Notes: a model not told the origin generated them from the sequence alone. Shown: positions 1 through 12,502, numbered from the stretch's first letter. The stretch: 64,000 bases of DNA from Symsagittifera roscoffensis (GCF_963678635.1 NC_087063.1:42918759-42982758); one strand, 5' to 3'. Translations and numbers: made by a program.

Positions 1-523
1 AATTATCTGACTTGATTGTTTGTAGCACTAATTTCAAAACTGTTGTCTCAATGTGAATACTGAAGTAAATTATCCTAGCGCATTGTATATAGTTAAACTG
101 AGGTGACGCAAATTCTAGCTTGATCCGTCTGAAGTAGATCAAACGTTCAGTCTTCAATAAAAACAAGTGGTATTTACTCCCAACCCTGTTTTTAGCGACG
201 TTCGCTGGCGATTTTTAAGTATTTTAGGTATTTTATTGTGGCGTGCTTATTTTTATCTGGATTTGGGGATTACTTTTGTTTTGGTCTTTCAGTTGTAACA
301 ATCCTGAAATTCGATGTCATAAAGCAATGACTGATTGAGGTACGAAAGCACAAGAGATAGTATCTCTGACCCTTTTACCAATAGTTATAGGGCCTATTTT
401 TCAAAATACATATGTGACTTGATTGAACTACCGTTGCATCAAATGAACTCTAAAAGCTCAGATTACACAATTACAGCCTGTTCAAAAAATAAGAATATCA
501 AATAGATACAATCTTTATTTGTA
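1..523. other. AT-rich flank, no gene seen
   Basis: I see no coding signature, RNA gene or clear repeat in this stretch. It is AT-rich with short homopolymers, like the sequence at the right end of the window. It is probably host intergenic DNA or an unrecognisable old transposon. Confidence 0.5.
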
Positions 524-1031
524 TTGCCGCTTCCCATGATTCTACAACTCACTGATCTTCGTGCTCTCTCAATTCTAGAACATAAAAGAGATTTAATCCC
601 ATATCTATCGCTGCTCCCAAAATTGAATCTGAGAACAAAAAGGGCTTTCGAACTCACTAGTTTAAGATCAGAGAATGCACGGGGAGAGTTTACTTTTCGA
701 ATTAGTCGAGTCACAAAATTGATGGACAAAACCCTCGACTTCAACTATAAAGCAGGACTCAAAAGTCGAATATTAAAAGCGTTGTGAAAATATGGGTACA
801 AATAAAGCCCAGAACACAAAATCTGTACATGGCCAACGGCCAACTGCATTGACTGCCATCGGTACAGAAAAAACCGGCAATTTTCCAACGAAACGAAAAG
901 GGAGCACTTTCATTAACTCAAATCTGTTAATCCACATCAGCAACAACAAAAACAACTCAAGATGGCACAACATTAACTGGCTTATTCAAAGTTGATGCAA
1001 TCTTCCATCATATAAGTTGAAGTAATTTTAT
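524..1031 (+). pseudogene. 3' tail of a CR1/Jockey-like LINE, copy 1
   Basis: The frame 524-787 reads like the extreme C-terminus of a non-LTR retrotransposon ORF2: a stretch beginning LEHKRDLI, then basic residues and a closing LDFNYKAGLKSRILKAL before the stop. This matches in style the region after the reverse transcriptase of CR1/Jockey-type elements. The next 240 bases look like its 3' UTR. The block from about 610 to 1030 recurs in the same orientation at 3435-3840, diverged but clearly alignable, which marks both as copies of one repeat family. There is no reverse transcriptase upstream, so this is a 5'-truncated copy. The family assignment is by pattern only. Confidence 0.5.
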
Positions 1032-1535
1032 TTGCTTCTAAATCAAAAAAGTTTTCAAGCTCTGTTTATATATCTATAAATAAATAAGATTAAAGACGAA
1101 AAAAGTACTTCTTTTGACAAAACTATATGAAAATCTTCTTTTAATAAAAAAAATGAACCACTTAGGAAAACCTATTGTTGTGAGGTTATGTGACATCTTG
1201 CAGGATCTCCGGCTTTTTTCTTTAGCCACTTTAGCTTGATGAATTAGATAACACTTTTTGATATGAAGTTGGAGCTTAAACTTTGTTTTAATTTTTAATT
1301 TTTTGATGAATATTAACACTTAACATCGGAGAGAAAAAGAGAAAGACGTAAGCATAATAAAGCGTGAAAATTGATGCCGTTTCATTGCAGAAAAACATAG
1401 TTGATTGAAAAGCGTTAAAATTTTGGAAAAAAAAGAAACGACAATTTAAAATAAGATTTTAAATTGAATTAAACGGAAATAACGCCATAACAATTTCATG
1501 TTTTCATGGTGTCTTTTGTTAACTTACAGTATGCT
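1032..1535. other. AT-rich spacer, no gene seen
   Basis: This stretch is A/T-rich with poly-A and poly-T runs. Short open frames exist on the minus strand but have the low-complexity Lys/Phe/Ile composition expected from AT-rich noncoding DNA. Nothing is recognised. Confidence 0.45.
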
Positions 1536-2908
1536 TTATCCTTGATTTTTTTTAGCTGTCATGAAATCCAAGTTTTGAATGTTTTTATTTTCGAGTGAAG
1601 TTCTTTTTGTAGCGCCGATATGGAAAAATGACTTGTCGCGAAATGCAGTTAGGCTATGGTTTTCAAAGATAATCTTGAGTGTTCTCTCAATGATTTTGTA
1701 TATTGCTGTTTCAAGCTGGATTTTAACACAAAACACTTTTTTATCACTTCTAAAATATGCGTGCAAATAAATCAAAGAGATATCTTCCATTCGGATTTTC
1801 AGGTTAAGGATAATTTCTGGACTTTTATTAAGACACAATGATGTATTGCAGGATCGGAAAACATTCTTTATTGCCCTGTACTGCTGCTTTTCTAGTGAAT
1901 TTGTGAGCGTTTCGATTATACTAGAGAAAATTAAAAACGAGTAATCAACATGACTAATAACAAGGCTTTGGAGAAGTGCTTTCAAGGCAAGTTGGTGTAA
2001 GTTTTATCATCAATGGTTTTATGCTTGCTGCTACTTCTTGAATTTTGAACTGAAAATTTATCTCTAAACAGGTATAGATAAAAAATATTGTACTCTGTTT
2101 TTTTCTGAATTGCTGAATTTCCAATAAATAAAAACTCAAGAAATAAAAAAAAAAAGATAAAATCGTTCATCAGAAGTTTATGTCTCCAAAAAAATGACTT
2201 AATCTATACAAATAATCTTGCTATTATGTCTGATAAAGCTGAAGCCGATTCTTTGCTAGCTTTTAGTAGTAAACCATCTTTGGCTAATAGTATGAGTTTA
2301 GTTTTACTATGAACTTGAACTTCAATATCACTTAAAAATTGAAAAAAAAGCAGACCATGATCACCCCCTGAGGTACGTCGTTTCTTAGTTCTAATGATTC
2401 TGAAAAACAATGTTGACAACCACCCTTTAGGTCCGTTTTGGTAAAAATTTTGTTATTAACGCTGTAGAATTGTTTGAAAGTCCAATGTTTTGCTGTCTGT
2501 TCATTAAAACCTCAAGATCTATTGAATCAAATGCCTTTGAAAGTTCCAACAATTTTGATCGGACTGTTTTTTGTCATTCTGTACAGTATACTAAAGCATC
2601 AAGCTTTGAGTATTTTTCCAAATTCGAAACGGTATGGGTACATAATATTGTGATTTCTAAATAATCTGTTAGTTGTGTTGATAGTCAACCTTCAAATTTT
2701 TTCGATAAAGCGCTAGTCGGAGATTTTGGGCGTTAATTTGAAGGTAGAAGTACATCTCCCGACTTGAAAACTGGGTTAACAATTGCATGTTTAAAATGAT
2801 TTGGAAAGTGGTGTTCCAAGATGCTTGCATCAAAAGCAAAAAAAGGTGTAGGGCAGTCATAGTTTTTCCATCAATGATATCCAATGCAGGTATTGTACAA
2901 AGACTCAA
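1536..2908 (-). pseudogene. Decayed antisense LINE reverse transcriptase
   Basis: Read on the minus strand, this region holds scattered pieces of a non-LTR reverse transcriptase. Around 2470-2560 the reverse complement encodes a SKAFDSIDLEVL-like motif (RT block A, the first catalytic aspartate region). Around 2700-2830 are pieces resembling the block that normally precedes it. At 1536-1985 a 149-codon frame resembles the C-terminal thumb and post-RT region, with a SLVISHVDYS-like motif. The pieces lie in different frames with stops between them, so the gene is dead. It lies opposite to, and between, the two sense LINE tails. A CR1/Jockey-like clade is likely but not proven. Confidence 0.55.
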
Positions 2909-3380
2909 TGTTTGTTCTATGTATTTTTAAAATTTCATCAACATTTTGCTTTTCTGATACTGTATGGAAGTCAAATGGTTGCATTTCTGACCTTTCAAAA
3001 AATTTTAAATAGTTTTGCCCGATTAATTTCTTTGATTCAATTTATCTCTTTGATTCGACAGTCTATTGAATAATTCAGTTGAAAAGTTTTCTTGTTCCGT
3101 TTTTGCAGACGCATTAAATAGATTTTCCATCAACGATAGCCAATGCAGGTATCGTACAAAGACCAATGGTTTGTTCAATTTAATTTTCAAATTTCATCAA
3201 CATTTTGCTTTTCTGATACAGTATGGAAGTCAAATTGTTGCATTTCTGACCATTCAAAAAATTTCAAATAGTTTTTGCCCGATTAATTTCTTTGATTGGA
3301 AATATCTCTTTGATTCGTCAATCTATTGAAAGATTTAGTTGATCCGTTTTTGCAGAAGCACTAAATAGATTCCTTTATAT
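2864..3380. repeat. Imperfect tandem duplication, about 259 bp period
   Basis: The sequence from 2864 to about 3122 (TTTTCCATCAATGATATCC...) is repeated from 3123 (TTTTCCATCAACGATAGCC...) with frequent substitutions and small indels. Both copies contain the string AATTTCATCAACATTTTGC. The duplication lies within the decayed antisense LINE, so it happened after that insertion. Confidence 0.75.
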
Positions 3381-3429
3381 TTTATAGTCATTCCTTCGTA
3401 TTTCCTTTGTTTCCGTTTTTTGATATCTT

Positions 3430-3840
3430 TTGCTGTACCCGCAATTGAATCTGAGAGCAAAAAGGATTTTCTAACTCACTAGCTTAAGTTGGGAGAATGA
3501 TCGGGAAGAGTTTATTTTTTTAACTAGTCGAGTCTCAAATCTGATGGAAAAACACCTCGACTTCAACAACAAAGCTGCTCTCAAAAATAAAATCTTAAAA
3601 GCGTTGTGAAGAAATGGGGACAAATAAAACTCAGAACACCACATCTGTATATGGTCAACTGCAAGTGACTGCCATCGGTACAGAAATAATCGAGCAATTT
3701 TCCAACGAAACGAAATAGGACCAACTTTCATTAATTCAAACTGTTAATCGACATCACCAACAACAAACACAACTCAAGATGGCACAACATTTTCTGACTT
3801 AATTAAAGTTTATGCAACCTTTCATCATATAAATTAAAGA
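3430..3840 (+). repeat. LINE 3' tail, copy 2
   Basis: This is a second copy of the 610-1030 segment in the same orientation. Shared landmarks include AACTCACTAG, CACCTCGACTTCAA/ACCCTCGACTTCAA, TTAAAAGCGTTGTGAA, TGACTGCCATCGGTACAGAAA and CAATTTTCCAACGAAACG. It holds the end of the same LINE ORF plus 3' UTR. With copy 1 it brackets the antisense reverse transcriptase. Confidence 0.7.
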
Positions 3841-4042
3841 AGTTGCATAGGCTGTTAAATTAATGAAAGTTTTCAAACCCTGGCGATATGCTTATGGTAA
3901 AAAAGTTAGATTACGAAAATTTATTTATTTTTACAAAACTAGAGGTAAGTCTTCTTGTGAATTTTTTAAATGTATTTAATAAATGACAAAATATCCAGTA
4001 TCATTCCATTTTAAATTTAGGTATTTTACAATCTCTTATCAT

Positions 4043-4976
4043 TGTGACATTTGACCAGAATGACCAAAATTGCGTAGCATTTAACAAGTTTTTGTTTGAA
4101 AAGTTCGACAATAAAATTGACTGTTTCGAGGGATTAAGGTTATTAATCGTCCTATTGGATGAATCTGAAAGGATTATTTTATTTTGAAGTAATTTTTTTA
4201 AAATTCCGATTCGAGCGTATATGACTCGTGACCATTTTTTTTCGCAAAAATTGGAAAACTGAGCGAAAATTAGAACCGCGATTTTCGCTAGTATAAGAGA
4301 GTTCAACCACGACGAGCGAGAAAGAAAATGCAACAACGTTAACAGAAACGAGCATTGAGAAGAAGCCCTCCGATTTGTAACGATTGTGCCGTTACAATTG
4401 TTACCGGAAGAATTCAACGAATCAGGAAGGTTGAAGGTGAAGACAACAACCCTTCCGTGTTGTGAAGAAAGCGTTTCTTCAAGGATATTGAAGAAACTGG
4501 AAGAGTCGCACTCCTGAGCTCTTTTTTAAAATAATTTTTAGCTGCCGCAGATGCCCTGAATTTAAAGTATAACTTCTAATTTCAGTTTCAGGCTATGAAA
4601 AAGTAGAAGTTGAGGAAAGGGTTGATCCATATACGATGGATATGGTGATTTTCTCTATTGTACAAAAATAACAGTAATACAGTATTATAATAGTGATAAT
4701 GTATCTTACCCGTTTTTCGCATTTATCTCGTGGTCTGGGGATACTGCGACTGAGCCATGAGTTCACTAATTTGCATGCATCTAAGTTAATTTGCGCGACT
4801 CGGCTAACAGCTTTTAAACCGTAAGAACTTTGTTGACACAATATCATGAGGACCATTTTGAACTGGCTTTTGTAGAGACGGTTAAAATCACGTGAAGCAC
4901 TATCTTGACGCTAGCCAGTCGTTTTAGGATACAGTTTTACTTTCCGTCGTTATGTATTTTCCGGGCGAAATTTATA
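4043..4976 (+). repeat. 5' LTR of element A
   Basis: The block starts TGTGACATTTGACC and aligns along its length with the 3' LTR at 14913 (TGTGACATTCGACC), with many substitutions and indels. Shared landmarks include AGAACCGCGATTTTCGCTAGTA, the AGGAAAGGGT plus hairpin segment at about 4613-4641, and GCTAGCCAGTCGTT. The right end is placed by comparison with the LTR of the giant element and is uncertain by some tens of bases. The heavy divergence between the two LTRs says the element is old, or that the ends come from different copies. No target-site duplication could be matched. Confidence 0.7.
4625..4641 (+). promoter_or_regulatory. Conserved LTR hairpin (5' LTR A)
   Basis: ATCCAT (4625-4630) and ATGGAT (4636-4641) form a six-base-pair stem with a five-base loop, just after AGGAAAGGGT. 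The same structure occurs at the matching place in the other four LTRs of this window (15475, 26877, 34072, 60467). Function is unknown; a role in the R/U5 part of the RNA is an inference. Confidence 0.5.
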
Positions 4977-7947
4977 TAGGTGTTTATATGGCTCTCCTGC
5001 GCTTTATTCATAACATCAAAATCAGCAAGTACCTTAACGCAAGCTTTTGCGCCGAGCGGATGCTCATATTAAGGCTCTTAATCGACAGCCGGAAGAGGTG
5101 GTCCGAAAAGCGAACGCCTTCCGGATTCCCCTACTTGGCATGTTAACCTAATTAATCCCAAGAACGTCATTACCGTGTAGGGCGGGGTTTCGCGGTCCCG
5201 TTATTCCTTAAACGGTATAGAACCAAAAGCAATTAAAGATAGAAAGGAGAACAAACAACAAACCAAGAAAAAATTAAACAAAAAATACAAAGAATAACCG
5301 AAAAAAAACAGTAAAAAACATGAAATTAGTAGATAACACCTTCCCAGACGAGATGCGTTCCAATTTTCTTGTTTGCTGTTGCTAGATATATTCATTTGTA
5401 ACCCATTTGATAAAAACAATCAACCTGTTGTGTTTTCTCTGTGCCTGTACTGTAAAGTTGTTTGAGTATTTGAGCACCAATCAAGCAGTGTGAAGAGCAG
5501 CAGGAAGGATTAAAAGATTAACAACAATCGACTGTTGGGTATCGCTAAACATTTTCGTATCCCTTTTTTGGTACAGAATAAACGATATCGATCTGTGGGT
5601 GGTACAACAGTGACTGCACTGAAGTGACCTCTCAACGAGTCGCAAATTTCCGAGTTAAGCACCTTAATTCGGTTATTGAACGGATTCGGAGCAGTAAGGA
5701 AATTTTAGTACTATATCTTATAGCACTGATATTGATTTTGTTATCCCGCTTTTCAAACAATGAGATCATCAACAGACAAAATTTTAGGGTCAATGTACTG
5801 AAATTTTGATCCCCCCACGAAATGCGTTTTTTGAGATATCTCGATTTTTGAAACCGGTAAAAAGCGCCAATTTGGTGAGTTGCATCGTAATTTAACTAAT
5901 GTAAATGGAAAACCAATTAGAATTAGCCTCGATATCATTGAAGAAAATATTTATCGCATTTCGATTTATCGCGTTTTTTGAGGCCCGAAACGCCCCAAAT
6001 TCAACAAAAAGTTTTTAAGTAACTACGATAGGAATTAGTGATCGGGTAACGTACACTAGTGAATCGTCACATTCTATAACCTGTTTATCTAGGGCCTTCC
6101 AGATCCCAGAGAAAATGGACTGAACGTGTTTGATTTAGCGGATTCACCAATCCGGAGGGGTCCAGATTACGTTGTTTTTCGCAAATTGTTTCAGCCGAAA
6201 CGTTTTACATCAGTTTTTTTTGCGCTGAACTAGTAAAATGTAGGCCTTGTGAGCTCATATTAGCAACGGTTAAGCCTCAAGGGAAAAAAGTTGCAAAAAA
6301 AACTTAGGCAGAACCTATATAAAACCATAAGTTCGAAAATAAGCCGAAGGACATTTCGAGTATTATTTCGAGAACCACTGCACGGATCCAGTTCGTTTGT
6401 AATCCATTAGTTCTGGAATTTTGATGTAGATTAATCGTTTTTTGAAGAAAAGTACTACAGAAAAAATTTTTAAAAAAATGTTAGCAAAAACGCCGATTTT
6501 AAAAAGTAGACCGTTCCCGGTTTATAATTTTTTTTCGAAAGTCCTTACAACGTGATAAAAGGGTGATAACAATCGTGTTAGGCTACTTTAAAGTTATTCT
6601 AGCAGACTAGAAAGGGTCAGAAAAACTAGAAGTAAAAGAAAACAACAGAATTTAGATAGCTAAGACATCCCTCCCAGTTTGTAGAAATTGCAAAAAAATG
6701 GAGCTTATTTTGCAACCGGAGGTGTCCAATTTATGAACGAACCCTTCCTTAGATTAGGACCATTAAGTTCGTACACGGAGGTCCTTGACGTTCCGAATAG
6801 AACCGGAGGGGTCACAAAAAATCAAGTGTATCCGGAAGGGTCCTTACTTGCCTATCCAGAAGGGTCCCATTTCTTCGACCCGGAAGGTTCTAGTTTTTTC
6901 GTTCGTACCCGGAGGGGTCCCATTTTCACCAATCCGGAAGAATTCCTATTTTGCCGATCCGGAGGAGTCCTTATTTGCCAATCCGGAAGGGTCCTTATTT
7001 GGCAATCCGGAAGGGTCTTTTTTGCCTATCCAGAAGGGTCCCAATCCAGAAGGGTCATTTACCCGATCCAGAAGGGTCAACTTTTTTCGGTGCTTACACG
7101 GAGTGGTCCTATTTTATAAAGCTAGACGGGTCATCATAAATGATGACCTTTGTCGTCAAAAAATGCCAGCGCCGATCCGGAAGGATTGAAAAACAATCTT
7201 TCAACGTACGGAATAACGAAGTTGAATTCGGAACACCGCTAAGAAACCACGTGACGTTATATATTTGAGACCTATTGGGATATTAGGGCAAATAAATAGA
7301 TTGCTACAGACAGAAAACTAGTGCCTGCACTTGTGACTTGTCATTAAAATAAGCGACCGAGTAAGATCAAAACAAACTGAAGACCGGATATTCGTGACTC
7401 TAATCCAACCATCAATAAAAACATACTATTGAAACACTTCGGATAGGAATCTGAAACAATTTTTTTAGTATGAGAGGTTGCCTTGAGGATATTAGTAGGT
7501 CTACCTTGGGCAATCCGGAGGCAGATAAGTAGCAGTAGACGCTCACTTGAGAGAAAGTAACCTTTCTGCAACACTGACCGGGAAAAGCTTTTTCTTTGAA
7601 GACTAATTCGACTATCAGATCGACCCAAAGCAAATTCATATGTTTTTCTTTTTATTTATTACATTTTATCTGATGTGAATTGATAAAATTTTTCTATTTT
7701 ATCCCACAGAGCTAGCAAAATTTTAAATCATTTGAAATCATCATATTTTGCTAAAATTTTATCCAAAAACCCATTAGCCATTGCTGTGTATAAGTTAAAC
7801 AAACTGCCCTAAATTATTCAAATTCTTGACCATTCGTCAATTCAACTTTAGAAAATTATTGTGTTGTGTTAGTATTATTTATGATCCAGTTCAGGACAAA
7901 AATAAAATTAGGTTGATTGAGCAAGATAAGAACAGTGATAAATTAGA
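4977..7947 (+). other. Untranslated leader of element A
   Basis: This is about 3 kb between the 5' LTR and the first gag codon, with no convincing coding frame. A possible primer-binding site (TGGCTCTCCTGCGC, 4989-5002) lies at its start; the giant element has a similar string at the same distance from its LTR. The leader shares GGGTATCG-type blocks with the leader of the giant element (5538 compared with 35068), showing common ancestry. It contains the minisatellite described separately. From 7191 to 7947 I see nothing except AT-rich sequence. The duplicated element B lacks this leader entirely. Confidence 0.5.
6715..7190 (+). repeat. GGAAGGGTCC minisatellite in the leader
   Basis: A core close to ATCCGGAAGGGTCC recurs more than fifteen times at irregular spacings of roughly 15-36 bases (for example near 6829, 6856, 6880, 6909, 6936, 6958, 6979, 7003, 7030, 7062 and 7171). 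Between the cores lie T-rich spacers such as TTATTTGCC. Frames through it spell PEGS repeats, but the repeat is open in several frames and lies in the untranslated leader, so I do not call a protein. Isolated copies occur upstream (6152), in the 3' LTR (near 15341) and in the 3' UTR (14576). Confidence 0.85.
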
Positions 7948-10860
7948 ATGAGTTTGAACGAGTCAAAAATACCAATGTTAAGTGATAGCTCTAGACAAGG
8001 TATTCCAAAGCAACAAAAAAGACCTCAATGGGTGATCTTTTTGTAATGAAGAATAAGAAAGATCGAAGCAAGGGTGAAGGAAAAAATTTAGAACTATCAG
8101 TAGCAAAGAGAAGCCAAAAGGCACCTGACGGTAACAAGAGGTCACCGCAAACAGAAGTAGAGATCCACCATAGTCAGGTTAACGTGGCAGACCCTGAAGA
8201 ACAAGGAACCGACGCAGCTAGGGAAAGCAGGTTGACCAGTGAATCAACTCCAGTCGAACAGGGACACGTTTTCGCAGAGTCATTCGGAACAATAGATGAG
8301 AAGAGATGTCGGAACTGTCCGATATCTCACTTGAAAGACCTAAGATTTAAATTTCACCGACGGACTTCACCATGTTGAAAGGAGCACCCGGTTAACGGAA
8401 AATCCCTCCTTCATATTCGAAAAAGGTGAAGAGCACATTAAGCAAACCTTGGGAACATCTTCCCATTCACGATGGGAACTGGAAACGATGGTGAGCATGA
8501 TCAGCCATCAGGACCAAACACCACGGATGAGAAAGAGGAAGGTCAAGAATTGCAGTTGAGTGATGATAGCCAAAGTTTAGAATATAATGTGCCCCAAGTG
8601 AACGGAGCAGATACTATTGAATACCATGGAGCAGTTCGAATGATCAACACAGCGGTTGACGACATTGAGGAGCCCGATGAATTTTCAGCAAGAATGTCTG
8701 ATGGGTGCCATGAGGGGATCACCACATCCTCAGCGAATAGGCCAGGGGTGACGTTGGCAGGAGTAGAAGCCGACAATCAGGAACCCATACCGAGGTGGAG
8801 GGCTCGGACGTCAACGAGTACTAAACTCCCAGTCACCAAAGAGATAACGCCACCTTTAGCGACACCCATGACTGGCGGTAGAGCGATGATGGATCAGGCC
8901 CTCGAGAAGATTATGGAAAGAATGAGTGAACAATAGCAGCGGGTCTCAATCAGGATGAGTAGTGAACTAGAGAGTACAGTTCACATCGAGCGAGAGAACC
9001 TCAGACAAGATAGGCAAGAGTCTAGGCAGGAGAGAAGTCGGGACGAAAAAAAGATGATTTGTCAGGCCAAGCAGAGGGAAAACTGCCTGAAAGAAGACAT
9101 CAGAGTCTTGCAAAATCAACATGGTGCAGTCCTCGGCAACCTGGAAAGTAGAATGGTATCAAGGTTGGCTATCATGAGTAGGCTGGACGATCTGGTGACT
9201 TCAGGAAGCCAGCTGAGGCAAAGTGGAGTTGACTCAGGGGAACCGAATAGGGAGGCGACCCGGGAGACCAAAGTAACATTTGGTGAACATATTGCTCGAA
9301 GAAGAACGGATGGACCAACAACAGACAGAGAATGTTCGTCCCAATATACCATGGGGACCCAGAAAGCGACAAGTTCAGCAAAGGGTCACAGAGGAGGTTT
9401 GTCCGGTCAAGCACTCAGCATGGGCAGTCCACCAATGCGAAACTCTCAAGCAATGGGAAGAAGCAGCTCTTCTGCCGGGAATCATTCGAACGAGAGTAGA
9501 CCCAATCAAGGGCACCCAAGCAACAGTGGTGCTTCAGTAGCCCAAATGACTGACCATCCAGATGGTTATGATCGTGCATGATGCACTCAAGTTACGACTG
9601 CGATAGCCAGGGCATTTGAGCCCTTGAATCGATCCCTGGATACGTTTTTATGGAGACTGTCAAGGACGAACAAGCGCAGTGAGAGGTCACAGAGAATATT
9701 TAAAAAGCCGAGAGGCTACAAAGACGACTCGAACGGCTGCATTGACACCTGGATGGAGGTGATGAATTTGCATTTCGAAGAAGATAATCTGACTGAGAGA
9801 CAGAAATGCAGCGCGCTCACGAGTAACCTAGAACGGATTGCCCTTAATTGCGTGATGACGAGGAAATAGTATCAGAGAGACACGGCGGAGAAGATATTCG
9901 AGATGCTATTAAATCGATTTGGTTCGCACCCAACTGATACGAAGAGAAACTAGACAAGTTCATAGATGGCTGGAAAGGTTATGGCGCCGGAGTCAGTCCA
10001 ACCAGTCAAACAGTCGAATGAATCTGGCCGTTGCATCAAAATTCTTCGGCGGGCTCAGGAACGATGAACTAAACACAATGCTGGCCACTCATTGCACTCC
10101 ACTTTACACAAATACTCCGGCACTAGGGGACTGAGACTGAAATCAAACGAGAAACTCCTCCTGAAGCGCCAAGAGGGTCAAGCTACTAAAAAATCAACTA
10201 CGGAAGTTTTAACAGTGGAGGGGCAACTCAAGGCATCACTTGGTATAAGCCAGGGATGACATAGAGAAGGGAAGCTTTAGCTCAAATTGCAGTTCCACAG
10301 ATCACCATGTGTCGGCCTATCCTACATACAAGCAGGGCATGAAAGAAAATGGCCCCTGCCTGGAGGACGAGGATGCGTCGAACATAGATCAGGAGGATTT
10401 TTCTTAGGGGATTTTACAAAAGTCGCATCCAGGTTATTTTTGCAACCTGGAAGGCAATTTTAAATCTGATTGTCCACAATTTTAGGAAGCGGTGGCTGAC
10501 ATTAAGCACCCCCAGCATGATGAGGCCATGTCAGGAGTGAAGGCGATTAAAGCACGCTTAACGAAGGGAGCAGAGGCTAGAAGGAGGGAATAGCCTCAGG
10601 AGCAGGTGACTAAGAAATTGCCAGCAGTTGAAGAACCAGCATCTGAGGCGAAATCTGAATCGACGCCGCAAGAATTCATGATTGAGTAAAAGGCTGCAGC
10701 TAGGGATGCGATGAACCGCATTCGGCAGGAGCTGGCTACGAAAGAAATAGAACAGAAGTTCAAGTTAGAGCTGGGGAATGAGAAGGTGCAGGATTAACTG
10801 AATGCGCTTGAGGCATCTCTGTGGAAGAAATCAAAGCACCCAGTAGCCTCAGCATGAAGA
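7948..10860 (+). pseudogene. gag: Broken gag of element A
   Basis: Gag packages element RNA into particles. The likely first codon is the ATG at 7948. The frame is then lost repeatedly. Recognisable parts are a polar, acidic N-terminal region (8028-8936), a basic/acidic heptad-like stretch (8955-9150), a capsid-like block with CIDTWMEVMNLHFEE (9735-9790) homologous to the giant element's gag, and a degenerate zinc knuckle near 10441 (CNLEGNFKSDC, with Asn replacing the metal-binding His). At least six stops or frame changes interrupt it. The giant element's gag is homologous but clearly diverged. Confidence 0.8.
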
Positions 10861-11740
10861 TAAACGATATCTCTCCCCAACTTTTTGGGATTGCGCCCGA
10901 GGGTTAAAGGGTGCAGTCAATAATATCGGTGGTCATATCCGCGTGATCATAAATCTCAGCGAACCAGCGGAGTTCACTATGATGCGCCTTGACATCTATA
11001 CGGACTATCTGCGTCAAGTAGAATCAGAGACCGAATCCAGAGCAGTGCGAGCCTTTTTAGTCAAAGGCGGATCCCGCACCATGAAGCACCATGGGCGCTA
11101 CATGGAGGTCTTCGGACTCTATCAAGTAAGGCTCTACGTGGCTGGGATCAAGATCTACACAAAGACCTACGTCACAATGGACAGTGACCAGGTGGGACAG
11201 ATACACCTGTGACAAAAGGACTTGAAGGTGCGCAGGATTGGCCAAGATGCCATGATGGAACAGGACTCAGTGCATATAAGCTATGAAGCAGATGTGGCCG
11301 CACATCTGCTAGACATACACGGAAAGAAGATTGGAGCTATAGGCCTCCTGGACACTGGAGCAGCGTGATGCCAATCAAGACCTGGGAGAAGATGGGGTTC
11401 ACCAGGGTCGATTTCATACCAACAAAACTGAGATTGGCAGCTGCGACGCGTCGAGCTATCTACGTAGCAGGACGAACACCAATCACACATCTCCAGATGA
11501 GGGGGTTGCAACCTATTGATGAGTTTTCTATAATTAGAAAAACTGGATGACTCCGACCAATTGATTTTAGGCCGTGATTTTGTCGGAAACTTTAATGTAA
11601 CCATTGATCTGAGCAGTGGATTAGTTTGGATATTTAGAAAATCAGAACATCTGAACAGTGGATTAATTAGGAATTTAGATAGGAAGCATGTAAAAAAGCT
11701 CTGAGGTAACAATTTTGAACTATTTGGGCAAAAGACCGAA
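10861..11740 (+). pseudogene. pol: Protease-region remnant of element A
   Basis: This is homologous to the protease-containing part of the giant element (43295-44040). The segment 10943-11212 stays open and matches its pre-protease domain. The retropepsin motif LLDTGA is present at about 11345-11362, but the following bases lack seven nucleotides found in the giant element, so the frame breaks right after the active site. Shortly after 11690 the sequence jumps to material homologous to the pre-integrase region: the reverse transcriptase and RNase H genes (about 3 kb) are absent. Confidence 0.75.
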
Positions 11741-12502
11741 CCTCTAGCGAAGATATGGTGCGTGAAGATGGAAGATGATGCACATCAACCTGGGGAGCTC
11801 AGTAGTCGTCTTAGAGAGGAAAAGACATATATGAAGGCCAGATATAAGCTCTCGGACATGCTGAGGGTACAAAAAATTGATCGCATGATTAGTAGTCTGA
11901 AATTATGGATCGAGAATGGAGCCCCGCACAAAGGAGAACTTGAGGAGGACAGTTACCGAATCCTAAGACAGTACTTCATACAGAAAAGGGGACGTTTGTG
12001 CTTGAATAGAGATGGAATCATCGCCTGCAAAAGAATAGATGAAGTTAAAATTGTAGATAAAAATATTGCGATAGTGTTGCCGCAACTTTATCCGACTGAA
12101 CTTTTACTTAGGTCACATTACCAGATTGGGAATCAAGGGATAGATAAGTTTCACCAAGGAATCCTAAAACGTTGTGAATGGCCTGGAATGAAAAAGGCAT
12201 GTGAAAAATGGGTGACACCCTGTCTGTCGTGTCAACAAGTGAAAAACCCAAGAAAGTTGAAGTTCTCATTGCAGTCAATAGAGTCTTCTGAGTTCAGGTA
12301 TCTGCCGCAGCTGATGATGGCTTACAATAGTACACAATACTCTACCACAGGTATCAGTCCCCACATGATGTTGACGGGACACGAAAAGGCCTCGCCACAG
12401 TTATTTTTCTACCCTGAGTGTGAAGGCAAGAGGGCATCACCACAGTTATATGTCAGAGACGTGAATAGACGTCAGCCAGAACTAAATGACCGCGCACTTT
12501 GA
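11741..12502 (+). pseudogene. pol: Integrase lacking its catalytic core (element A)
   Basis: The open frame from 11762 covers the pre-integrase domain (KARYKLSDMLR) and the integrase zinc domain, with ACEKWVTPCLSCQQ supplying the paired cysteines. The second histidine of the HHCC set is replaced by Asn (GNQG). At about 12297 the frame passes directly from ESSEF to RYLPQLMMAYNS: the DDE catalytic core, about 370 bases in the giant element, is missing, yet the reading frame is kept. The product could not catalyse integration. The rest matches the C-terminal part of integrase, ending before the GPY/F module. Confidence 0.8.

Noticed and set aside
1536-1985. A host gene on the minus strand
   Set aside because: The residues resemble the post-RT region of LINEs and lie next to other antisense RT pieces.
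6688-7189. Overlapping frames encoding PEGS repeats
   Set aside because: The repeats are open in several frames because the unit is repetitive; the array is in an untranslated leader and has no start or conservation evidence as a protein.
11690-12310. The missing parts of elements A and B as removed introns
   Set aside because: The corresponding ends in the giant element do not show GT and AG at the visible integrase-core junction; simple deletion explains them.
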